This document shows positions 49,453-56,713 of a DNA stretch of 64,000 nucleotides, in pieces. This stretch comes from Hyphomicrobium sp. ghe19 (GTDB lineage: Bacteria; Pseudomonadota; Alphaproteobacteria; Rhizobiales; Hyphomicrobiaceae). Made by a program: the position numbers and the translations under genes. Positions within the stretch are counted from its first letter, which is position 1, and every line of letters starts with the position of its first letter. The notes beneath the pieces were generated by a model, which worked only from the letters and a program-made list of their open reading frames with translations, did not search any database and was not told the DNA's origin. The DNA lies in assembly GCF_902712875.1 (NCBI RefSeq), contig NZ_LR743509.1, positions 1,488,001 to 1,552,000 of the forward strand, written 5' to 3'.

Positions 49453-49605
49453 ATGACACAGGATACCCAGATCGCTGTTCGGATCTCGACGCAGGCGCTC
49501 GCAGCGTTGGATCAACTGAGAAAACAAGAGGATGACTTGCCCTCGCGCGCGGAAATGATCCGGCGGCTCATCGAACGGGCATCGGAAAAGAAGGGGCGGA
49601 AATGA
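49453..49605 (+). CDS. CopG/ribbon-helix-helix regulator
   Basis: A 50-residue protein: QIAVRISTQALAALDQLRKQ, then SRAEMIRRLIERA, the ribbon-helix-helix pattern of a beta strand and two helices. It probably binds the palindromes upstream and controls itself and the divergent membrane gene. Its stop overlaps the next start (ATGA). Confidence 0.7.
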   Translation: MTQDTQIAVRISTQALAALDQLRKQEDDLPSRAEMIRRLIERASEKKGRK

Positions 49606-49901
49606 ACGAGGACAAGCTTAGTAAAGCGGCCGCCCTCGAAGCCGAAGCGCGGCTTCTCAGGAGCGAGGCCTTTAATGATCGGCCTTTGCCGGACTTCTGG
49701 CGTGTCGGCCAGAAGGTTCGCACGCTAGAGAGAAAAGAGTGGGCGTGGAGTGCTGGAGCCATAATGACCATTGTTGAGGTCCGCGACCCGAAAATTCCTG
49801 CGAAAGATTATCAGGTCTTCTGGACTCGGCACCATTTGTCGAAGGGTGGCGAGAAATTTTGGACAGAGCCTAACGACGTTGAATTGGTTGAAGACAACTG
49901 A
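49602..49901 (+). CDS. Prophage hypothetical protein coupled to the CopG-like gene
   Basis: A 99-residue protein. A helical start (MNEDKLSKAAALEAEARLLR) leads to a beta-rich part (WRVGQKVRTLERKEWAWSAG, then FWTRHHLSKGGEKFW). There is no toxin-like active site that I recognise. The coupling suggests a two-gene unit. Confidence 0.55.
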   Translation: MNEDKLSKAAALEAEARLLRSEAFNDRPLPDFWRVGQKVRTLERKEWAWSAGAIMTIVEVRDPKIPAKDYQVFWTRHHLSKGGEKFWTEPNDVELVEDN

Positions 49902-49904
49902 CCC

Positions 49905-50534
49905 CTAACCCTCCCACTTATTGCGGCTCCCGCCCATAAAGCGCTTGAAGTGCCGCTTAAGGCGCTTCGTCTGGGTCGCCCACGGAGAGACGTGCAGCTT
50001 TTCACCGTAGGGTGCCAAAACTAAATCCCAGAAGTCGTTATTGCCCCGCCATGCAGCCTGCCCAGGGGGAACAGGGCTGGCATCCTCGATAACGAGGACC
50101 TCATGCGCAGTTGAATAGTTTCCGACCTTGCGACCGAGGTCCTCAGGCCGTCTGAAGGCTTTTGTTTTATGGATGACTAAGAGCAGCGGCACTGTTCCGA
50201 GGAGAGCTTCGCGGGTGAGTTGGCACAGGCGCTCGTGCTCAGCAGCGCCAGCCTCATATCCAACCTTGAACGCATCCTCCACCTCGTGGGAGTACCGGAC
50301 CCCGTAGCGCATGTTGAACAGATAGCCGCCGACCCTCTCGACATCCCCGGCCTCAAACATGCCCTCGAAGTCATTGTCGAGATAAGCGCAGATCGCATCC
50401 GGAGGCGTCACCTGCCGATCAAAGATCGTCGGCGCGCATTTCTCTTTCCCGAAATAGCGGCGTATCTGAAAGCCAGCACGACAGTCATAGCCGAAGCTTG
50501 CGAATTTCCTGTCTGACACGCTGCCCCCGATCAA
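49905..50534 (-). CDS. DUF1796-like putative papain-fold protein (prophage cargo)
   Basis: A 209-residue protein. ASFGYDCRAGFQIRRYFG at the N-terminus and a later VLVIEDASPVPP and WRGNNDFWDLVLAPYG resemble the DUF1796 group of predicted cysteine peptidase-like proteins; the Cys in YDC would be the candidate nucleophile. It is the only leftward gene of this size in the right half of the prophage and is probably expressed from its own promoter as lysogenic cargo. The family call is moderate. Confidence 0.5.
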   Translation of the reverse strand: MIGGSVSDRKFASFGYDCRAGFQIRRYFGKEKCAPTIFDRQVTPPDAICAYLDNDFEGMFEAGDVERVGGYLFNMRYGVRYSHEVEDAFKVGYEAGAAEHERLCQLTREALLGTVPLLLVIHKTKAFRRPEDLGRKVGNYSTAHEVLVIEDASPVPPGQAAWRGNNDFWDLVLAPYGEKLHVSPWATQTKRLKRHFKRFMGGSRNKWEG

Positions 50535-50907
50535 CGCTCTCCGGCGCTTTGAACCGTGCGCAGCATAACCCCAATTCTACCGGCGTGGCCAGAAGGACTC
50601 TCTTTCTCAATTTGCTGCGAACTTCCGCAAACTACCCTCTTGTATCGCGTTAACAAATCAGTCAGTGCTTCATGTATGGTGGCGTTCCTGCGAACAGAGG
50701 ACAGCCACGTTTTCTAGGCCCCCAATGCGTGGGGCCTTTTTCATTTCCGAAATCCCCTCAGCCTTCGATTTCCTCCCCAGCGGGATGGGACGACGAAGCT
50801 GTGCTCCCGCCCAATATCCTCTCCTGAGACGCGCGGGCTGAGGGGTTTCCATATCGTAACCGATTGAAAATGAATCACCTTCCTCCCCCGTGAAGGAGAA
50901 CACCCCC
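50535..50907 (+). promoter_or_regulatory. 373-bp gap before the late genes
   Basis: No gene was found. It contains a clear terminator at 50716-50741 and must hold the promoter of the late rightward operon. GAAGGAG at 50894-50900 is the ribosome-binding site of the first late gene. Confidence 0.5.
50716..50741 (+). terminator. Terminator in the late leader
   Basis: AGGCCCC (50716-50722) pairs with GGGGCCT (50731-50737), followed by TTTT. It stands about 170 bases before the late operon, as the Q-dependent terminator does in lambda-like phages. Confidence 0.7.
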
Positions 50908-51978
50908 ATGTCCGAAACCGTGAAACAGCCCGACACCCTGTCGCTTCGCCTTGCGAAGATCATGGTGGGTGGCGCGATCTTCGCCGCTGTCTGCTATGCC
51001 GTGGACCTTGGCGTCGCGCGCGCCGCGCACTGGTATCTGGTGCCCGCAATCGCGCTCGGCCTCGTCTGTGTCGTCATCGGTGAAATCCTCTCCTGGCATA
51101 ACGCTGCGATGGCCTTCCATGAGCGCCGCGCTGGCTCGATGTTCACCTGGGCCTTGCTTGGCTGCATCTGCTCGGGCGGCACGCTCTACACGAACTTCTC
51201 GACGTCGGCCCTGAACCAGGATGAAAACTCCGCTGTTCAGCAGACCGCGTTCAACACCTACGACGATAGCGCCAAGACCGAACGCGAGCTCACTCGTAAG
51301 CTGGAAGACCTTGACGCCCGGCTGAAGCTCGCCCCGGTCGAAACCGCTGACGCCTATGACGCCAAGATCGAGAACTTCAAGGCGCATAAGTGGTGGACTG
51401 CAACGGACGAATGCCGCGCCCCCAAGGGTCCGAAAACCCGCGCTTGGTGCTCGGATTACGCCTCTGCTGTCGCCAACAAGTCGAACGCGACGAACTCTCT
51501 GACACTAATCGAGGAACGCAAGGTAGCTGCAGCCCAGCTGAAGCAGGTTCGCGAAGAGCGCAAGACCGCAAAAGCCGTCGTCTCTGAGGACAGCCCTGCA
51601 ATCTTGTTCCTTGCCAACTACACCGGCAACAAGGCGGAAGCCCGCCAGATCGACAGCATGACGTTTCCCGGCCTCGTGCAGGCCATTCTGATCCTTGGCG
51701 GCATTCTTCTGGCCAACGAAGAGGCTCGGAAGATGGTCAAGAAACCCTGGATCAACTGGCGCCGGGTCGGCTTCTTCTTCCATTGGGTGACGGCGGCCAT
51801 GTCGTTCCGTCCCTTGCCTTCCTGGTCCGACCATCAGGTGATCAACAACCACACGACGATCATCGATCCGCACGGAGCGGAAGCTCTGAAGCGCCAACAG
51901 GAACAGTCGCGAAAGCTGGCGTCTAACCGGGTCGAGGCCTTGAAGAAGCTCGGCTTCCAAGACGGAGCATTCGCCTGA
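50908..51978 (+). CDS. Large membrane protein with coiled coil
   Basis: A 356-residue protein with about four transmembrane helices: three in the first 90 residues (VGGAIFAAVCYAVDLGVA, YLVPAIALGLVCVVIGEIL, MFTWALLGCICSGGTLY) and one near residue 250 (GLVQAILILGGILLA). A charged coiled coil (120-230) lies between. The function is unknown; a tail- or lysis-related role is possible from its place at the start of the late operon. ATG at 50908 has the better ribosome-binding site. Confidence 0.6.
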   Translation: MSETVKQPDTLSLRLAKIMVGGAIFAAVCYAVDLGVARAAHWYLVPAIALGLVCVVIGEILSWHNAAMAFHERRAGSMFTWALLGCICSGGTLYTNFSTSALNQDENSAVQQTAFNTYDDSAKTERELTRKLEDLDARLKLAPVETADAYDAKIENFKAHKWWTATDECRAPKGPKTRAWCSDYASAVANKSNATNSLTLIEERKVAAAQLKQVREERKTAKAVVSEDSPAILFLANYTGNKAEARQIDSMTFPGLVQAILILGGILLANEEARKMVKKPWINWRRVGFFFHWVTAAMSFRPLPSWSDHQVINNHTTIIDPHGAEALKRQQEQSRKLASNRVEALKKLGFQDGAFA

Positions 51979-52139
51979 TGGACCTCAACGCCTCTCTGGC
52001 CCCCATTCGGCCCATCACACAGCTTCTTGGCAAGGTCCTCATCATCGTGGGCCTTGCTGTCTTCTTCGGAGCGAACATTCCCTTCAATCACGCGTGGTGG
52101 GAAATTGGGCTCGCCGGCTGGCTGTTGCAGGGGGTTTGA
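51978..52139 (+). CDS. Small membrane protein
   Basis: A 53-residue protein; MDLNASLAPIRPITQLLGKV leads into LIIVGLAVFFGANIPF and IGLAGWLLQGV, two short hydrophobic spans. It overlaps both neighbours by one base. A holin-like role is possible, unproved. Confidence 0.5.
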   Translation: MDLNASLAPIRPITQLLGKVLIIVGLAVFFGANIPFNHAWWEIGLAGWLLQGV

Positions 52140-52300
52140 TGGGCAGCATCACCGCCTCGAGCAACGTCAAGGAAGCTCAGATCCAGGCCGTCGTCATTCG
52201 TGCTGACGGTTCGCGCGAGGATCTCGGAACGATCTCCTACTTCCATAAAAACCCGCTTCGCCGCTGGCTCTGGCGCTTGAAGGAGTTGCTCAATGGCTAG
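52139..52300 (+). CDS. Small hypothetical phage protein
   Basis: A 53-residue protein, MGSITASSNVKEAQIQAVVI at the start, then RADGSREDLGTISYFHKNPL and a basic Trp-rich tail. It is a common small protein in tail regions of alphaproteobacterial phages; its function is unknown. Confidence 0.5.
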   Translation: MGSITASSNVKEAQIQAVVIRADGSREDLGTISYFHKNPLRRWLWRLKELLNG

Positions 52301-52679
52301 CGTATTCACGAACGCGGGTAAGGCAGCAGCAGCAGCTGCGCTCGTCACCGCCAACGCCTTGAAATACCTGCAATGGGGCGTCGGCTCCGGTCAGACGGCC
52401 GCAAGCACCACGGTCAACTCGACCTCGACCACGACGGAAGCGCGCGTTGCGGGCACGATGTCGAGCGTGACGACCTCAGTCACCAATGACACGGCCCAGA
52501 TCGTCGGCACGATCACCGCAGCAGGTTCACGCGCCATTACCGAAGTCGGCGTGCACGATGCAGCTGGATCCGGCTCGCCTCCAACAGGCGGCAACATGGG
52601 GCTCTACGGTGATTTCTCGGTGATCAACCTTGCGTCTGGAGATTCCATCGCCTTCACAGTCAAGCTGCAGTTCTCGTGA
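52293..52679 (+). CDS. Phage virion-associated protein, tail or decoration type
   Basis: A 128-residue, Ala/Thr/Ser-rich beta protein: LKYLQWGVGSGQTAAST, then VTNDTAQIVGTITAAGSRAI, TEVGVHDAAG and GDSIAFTVKLQFS. It resembles small structural proteins found before glycine-rich fibres. The exact role is unknown. Confidence 0.55.
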   Translation: MASVFTNAGKAAAAAALVTANALKYLQWGVGSGQTAASTTVNSTSTTTEARVAGTMSSVTTSVTNDTAQIVGTITAAGSRAITEVGVHDAAGSGSPPTGGNMGLYGDFSVINLASGDSIAFTVKLQFS

Positions 52680-52682
52680 CGC

Positions 52683-54515
52683 ATGGCCTTCGAGCCCAAG
52701 GGCCAATGGGAATACCTGCCGCGCTCGATTCCGGATCTAACCCAGAAGCTTAAGCGCAAAGGGCGTCCGCTTCTCTACATTTCTGCCGTAGCCGTTCTCG
52801 GCCTCACGCAGACGATTGAGACATCCTATAGCCTCGATAAGTCCGGGGCGCTGACGGTCCGGCAAAGCGTCGTCTCGACCAACGGCAAGCGCCACGAACC
52901 ATTCGCCCTCGCGACTGTTGTCTTTCTCGCGACAACGGGCGCTAACACCTGGCCGGTTCCGAGCGATTGGAACAACAGCGTCAACACGGTTGAGTGTCTT
53001 GGCGGCGGCGGCAACGGTGGCGGCTTAAGAACGAGTGTCGCTCGCGCGACTGGTGGCGGCGGCGGTGGCTATAGCGCTAGTACAATCTCGGGTCTGACCC
53101 CGGGAGGAACGACGTCCTACACCGTCGGTGCCGCTGCCGGGGATACGTGGTTCGTCTCGTCCGGCACGCTCCTTGCGAAAGGTGGCGGCAACGGCGGCAC
53201 AGCATCGTCAGGCGCTTCGCTCAGCGGCGGATCGGGCGGCGCATCGGCCTCTGGCGTCGGCGCAACGAAGTTCAGTGGCGGCAACGGCGGAGATGTGACC
53301 GCAAACGTCGCCACCGCCACGGGCGGCGGTGGCGCTGCTGGTCCCAACGCGGCTGGCGTGAATGGCACCAACAGTTCGACTGCTGCAACATCCACGGCCG
53401 GTGGCCGGGGCGACGGTACCTCTGGCGGCACGGGCGGTGCGAGTAGTGGCGGCGCTGGCAACGCAGGCACCGAATGGGATGCCACGCACGGATCTGGTGG
53501 CGGTGGCGGCGGGAACTATGGAAACGCTGGTAACATAACAGGCGGCAATGGCGGCCTTTATGGCGCTGGCGGCGGAGGCGGGGCTAATAACAATGGCATT
53601 TCAGGCAATGCCTCGGGAGGTTCCGGACGTCAGGGCCTCATCATCATCACCTACACGCCGCTTACGAACATTCAGTATTCGCAAGGCGTCAACATCACTT
53701 CGACTGCAACACTGGTCATCATCAAGAGCGCCGGAAAGACCGTCAGCCGAAGCGCAACGGGTACGGCCAGCATCACGAAAGCCGCTCAAAAAACAGCCTC
53801 GATCACTTCGACCGGAACGCCGTCTTTCAGAAAGACCGTTGCCCGTCTCATTGGTGGCATAAGTTCTACGGGCAGTGTCACGGTTGCAGCGGGCCGCGCG
53901 CTGCTTCAAACCATTTCGATTGCTGCAAGTGGAACCGCTTCATTTATCCGCCGCGCTGGAAAGATCATCAGTCCATCGTCTACGGGCTCTGTCACGCAAG
54001 GCCCGAGAGGCATAGGCAAGATCGTATCGCCGTCGAGCACCGGGACGGTCTCTGTTCGGAAGGCCATTGCAACGCTTCGCTCGATTGCTTCGACAGGAAC
54101 AGTCAGTGTCCTAAAGCGCGCCGGAAAGACGATCACGAGAACAGCATCCGGCGCAGTCAGCCTCACGGTTCGTGCCGGCCGGGTGGTCATGATCGCGTTG
54201 ACGGCAGTTGGAACTGTTTCGGTTCGACGCCAAGCTCTGAAGGTCATCGTCCTCGGATCGACGGCCGCGGTCAGCTTCGTCAAGGGCATGGCGCAGACGG
54301 TCCGTATCACAGCAACGGGCCTAGTCGCAATCATCTGGGCTCGGTTTCGCTACATCACGACCCCGAACGCTGGCGGCAAGTACATCACGACATCGAGAAG
54401 CACCGGAGTGCAGATCACATCAGGATCAGCCCCGGGAAATCAGATCACGACGGACGTTTCGGACAACACCGACATCACCACCCCATCATCAGCATCAAAG
54501 CAGATAACGGCTTAG
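52683..54515 (+). CDS. Glycine-rich, repeat-containing tail fibre-like protein
   Basis: A 610-residue protein in four parts: an N-terminal region of about 90 residues; a glycine-rich domain (about 105-330) with GGGGNGGG, GGNGGDVTA and GGGGGGN stretches; about ten repeats of 20-22 residues built on STGTVSVRKA (335-560); and a C-terminal set of 11-12 residue repeats built on ITTP or ITTS. This is the composition of phage fibres and surface-binding proteins. It lies upstream of the terminase genes, not after the tail genes. Confidence 0.7.
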   Translation: MAFEPKGQWEYLPRSIPDLTQKLKRKGRPLLYISAVAVLGLTQTIETSYSLDKSGALTVRQSVVSTNGKRHEPFALATVVFLATTGANTWPVPSDWNNSVNTVECLGGGGNGGGLRTSVARATGGGGGGYSASTISGLTPGGTTSYTVGAAAGDTWFVSSGTLLAKGGGNGGTASSGASLSGGSGGASASGVGATKFSGGNGGDVTANVATATGGGGAAGPNAAGVNGTNSSTAATSTAGGRGDGTSGGTGGASSGGAGNAGTEWDATHGSGGGGGGNYGNAGNITGGNGGLYGAGGGGGANNNGISGNASGGSGRQGLIIITYTPLTNIQYSQGVNITSTATLVIIKSAGKTVSRSATGTASITKAAQKTASITSTGTPSFRKTVARLIGGISSTGSVTVAAGRALLQTISIAASGTASFIRRAGKIISPSSTGSVTQGPRGIGKIVSPSSTGTVSVRKAIATLRSIASTGTVSVLKRAGKTITRTASGAVSLTVRAGRVVMIALTAVGTVSVRRQALKVIVLGSTAAVSFVKGMAQTVRITATGLVAIIWARFRYITTPNAGGKYITTSRSTGVQITSGSAPGNQITTDVSDNTDITTPSSASKQITA

Positions 54516-54520
54516 GAACA

Positions 54521-54937
54521 ATGGCGATTACGAAAGGTGTTTCTACACCTAAAAAACAGCTCCCCCGCGAATTGGAGAAATTCAAGTGGGAAGCGGGCAA
54601 GAGTCCGAACCCTAACGGCCGGCCGAAAGGTTCTCGTAACAAGCTCGAGGAGGCCTTTCTCAAGGCGCTCTATGAAGACTTCAAAGCAGGTGGCGTCGCA
54701 GCGATTACCGCCTGCCGTGCAGACAAGCCCGATGTCTACCTCAACGTCATAGCAAAGGTTCTTCCGAAACAAGTCGATGTCAAAGCCGACAGCTCAGTTG
54801 CCGACCTCGCGGACGGACTACACGCGGTTGCTGAATTTCTTAGCGCGTTTGCCGAAGAAGGAAGCGGCCCCGATCATGCGGGGTCTCTGCCAGACGGATC
54901 TGTTCTTCCTTCTGGTCTACGGGCTCAAACGCACTGA
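54521..54937 (+). CDS. Terminase small subunit-like protein
   Basis: A 138-residue protein with the motif SPNPNGRPKGSRNKLEEAFL, typical of DUF5681-type small terminase proteins that bind packaging sites. It overlaps the large subunit gene by 161 bases in a different frame, which is long, so the last third of the frame is less certain. Confidence 0.7.
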   Translation: MAITKGVSTPKKQLPRELEKFKWEAGKSPNPNGRPKGSRNKLEEAFLKALYEDFKAGGVAAITACRADKPDVYLNVIAKVLPKQVDVKADSSVADLADGLHAVAEFLSAFAEEGSGPDHAGSLPDGSVLPSGLRAQTH

Positions 54938-56297
54938 CGCCGACCGCGATTGGATCTTTCTCCGCTGCCGTGAAATCCAAGCCGACCCCGACAATCGTTT
55001 GGATCTCTGGGCTCGAGGTCACTACAAATCGACCATCATCACGATGGCAAACACCATTCGCGAGATCTTGCTCGATCCGGAGATCACGGTCGGCATCTTC
55101 TCGCACACGCGTCCTATCGCCAAAGCCTTCTTGCGCCAGATCAAGCGCGAGTTCGAAACGAACAAGCTGCTCCAAAGCCTCTTCCCCGACATCCTCTATG
55201 CCAACCCGGGCGCCGAAAGCCCGAAGTGGTCGGAAGACGAAGGCCTGACGGTCAAGCGCAAGTCGAACCCGAAAGAAGCGACGATTGAGGCCTGGGGCCT
55301 GGTCGACGGTCAGCCGACGTCCAAACACTACAAGCTGATGGTCTACGACGACGTCGTGACCCGCGAGAGCGTGACGACGCCCGACATGATCGCCAAAGTG
55401 ACGGAGGCCTGGGAACTGTCACGCAACCTCGGATCCGAAACGGCACGCACGCGCTACATCGGCACGCGCTACCATTTCAATGACACCTACAAGACGATCA
55501 TGGATCGCGGTGTCGAGCCCCGGATTCACGCTGCGACGAAGGATGGGACGATCGATGGCGAGCCGGTGCTGCTGACGCGCGCCAAGCTCGACGAGAAGTA
55601 CCGCGACATGGGGCCCTACACATTCGGCTGCCAGATGCTGCAGAACCCGAAAGCCGACGAGACACAGGCCTTCAAGGTCGAATGGCTGAGGCAATACGAG
55701 AACACGCAGCGCGAGGGTCAGAACGTCTGCATCTTGGCGGACGCCGCGAGCGAGAAGAAAAAGTCGAGCGATTACACTTCGATCTGGGTTCTTGGCTTCA
55801 ACGGCGATCAGAACGTCTATTGCCTCGATCTCATTCGCGATCGGCTCAATCTGAAGCAGCGCGCCGCGGCACTGTTCGATCTGCACAAGAAGTACAAGCC
55901 GAACGATGTCGGCTACGAAAAATACGGCATGATGGCCGACGTCGAGTTCATGCACTCGGAGATGGAGCGGACCAATTACCGCTTCAACATCACTGAGCTT
56001 GGCGGCCCGATGCCGAAGAATGACCGCATTCGCCGGCTGATGCCCTACTTCGACCAGGGCCGCATCTGGCTACCGAAGAAGCTCTATCGCACCGATTATC
56101 AGGGCGTGGCGCGCGATCTGATCACCTCGTTCATTGAGGAAGAATACAAGGCCTTCCCGGTCGGGCTGCACGACGACATGCTCGATAGCTTGGCGCGCGT
56201 GTTTGATCTTTACCCGAACGGACTGCCGTTCCCGGATCAAAGGGCAGTCGATTGGACGTTCGGCAAGCCAGGCCCCAATGCATCGCCGTGGGTTTGA
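54777..56297 (+). CDS. Terminase large subunit
   Basis: A 506-residue packaging ATPase and nuclease. The Walker A-like motif is WARGHYKST; Walker B-like YKLMVYDDVVT follows. The nuclease half has VCILADAASEKKKSSDYTSIWVLG (first Asp), a second acidic region at GYEKYGMMADVEF, and VGLHDDMLDSLARVF. The start at 54777 is the longest option; ATG at 54876 would remove most of the overlap with the small subunit. Confidence 0.9.
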   Translation: MSKPTAQLPTSRTDYTRLLNFLARLPKKEAAPIMRGLCQTDLFFLLVYGLKRTDADRDWIFLRCREIQADPDNRLDLWARGHYKSTIITMANTIREILLDPEITVGIFSHTRPIAKAFLRQIKREFETNKLLQSLFPDILYANPGAESPKWSEDEGLTVKRKSNPKEATIEAWGLVDGQPTSKHYKLMVYDDVVTRESVTTPDMIAKVTEAWELSRNLGSETARTRYIGTRYHFNDTYKTIMDRGVEPRIHAATKDGTIDGEPVLLTRAKLDEKYRDMGPYTFGCQMLQNPKADETQAFKVEWLRQYENTQREGQNVCILADAASEKKKSSDYTSIWVLGFNGDQNVYCLDLIRDRLNLKQRAAALFDLHKKYKPNDVGYEKYGMMADVEFMHSEMERTNYRFNITELGGPMPKNDRIRRLMPYFDQGRIWLPKKLYRTDYQGVARDLITSFIEEEYKAFPVGLHDDMLDSLARVFDLYPNGLPFPDQRAVDWTFGKPGPNASPWV

Positions 56298-56312
56298 GCA
56301 AGGAAAATTTGT

Positions 56313-56438
56313 ATGAAGCTCGATCGTTTCATCGCCAAATCGCTCAAGGGCATTGATGGCAAGCGAGTCAATCTCGGCGCCACGCTTCGCCTTCGCGATA
56401 GGGTGAAGGCGCTTATCACATGGATGGAGCGCGCATGA
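56313..56438 (+). CDS. Small basic hypothetical protein
   Basis: A 41-residue protein, MKLDRFIAKSLKGIDGKRVN then LGATLRLRDRVKALITWMER. It starts 15 bases after the terminase stop and overlaps the next start. Unknown. Confidence 0.45.
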   Translation: MKLDRFIAKSLKGIDGKRVNLGATLRLRDRVKALITWMERA

Positions 56439-56713
56439 AGACCATCACGCCCGAGCGCTTCGAGATCATCAAGCTCTCGCATCCGAACGCGGAAATCCAA
56501 ATCCGCAACGGTGTCGAGGTGGCCGTCATCCCAACCTATGACGCGAACAACGACACGATCGGCGAAGTGGTGATGAAGCTCGACCGTGAAGGCGTCACGC
56601 CAAAGCTCAAGCCCGGCGATGTCATTCAGCACACCAAGAACGGGTCGTTCATGGACATCGTCGATCCGTTCACGAAATTTCTGAAGATCCGCAAGGGGCC
56701 GAAGGCAGACTGA
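56435..56713 (+). CDS. Phage hypothetical protein between terminase and portal
   Basis: A 92-residue protein with VEVAVIPTYDANNDTIGEVVM and a LKPGDVIQHTKNG segment. Unknown function. Its stop shares one base with the portal start. Confidence 0.55.
   Translation: MKTITPERFEIIKLSHPNAEIQIRNGVEVAVIPTYDANNDTIGEVVMKLDREGVTPKLKPGDVIQHTKNGSFMDIVDPFTKFLKIRKGPKAD

Noticed and set aside
53117..53485. Pro/Ala-rich minus-strand frame opposite the glycine-rich gene
   Set aside because: It is the reverse complement of Gly/Ser/Thr codons of the fibre-like gene and has no independent support.
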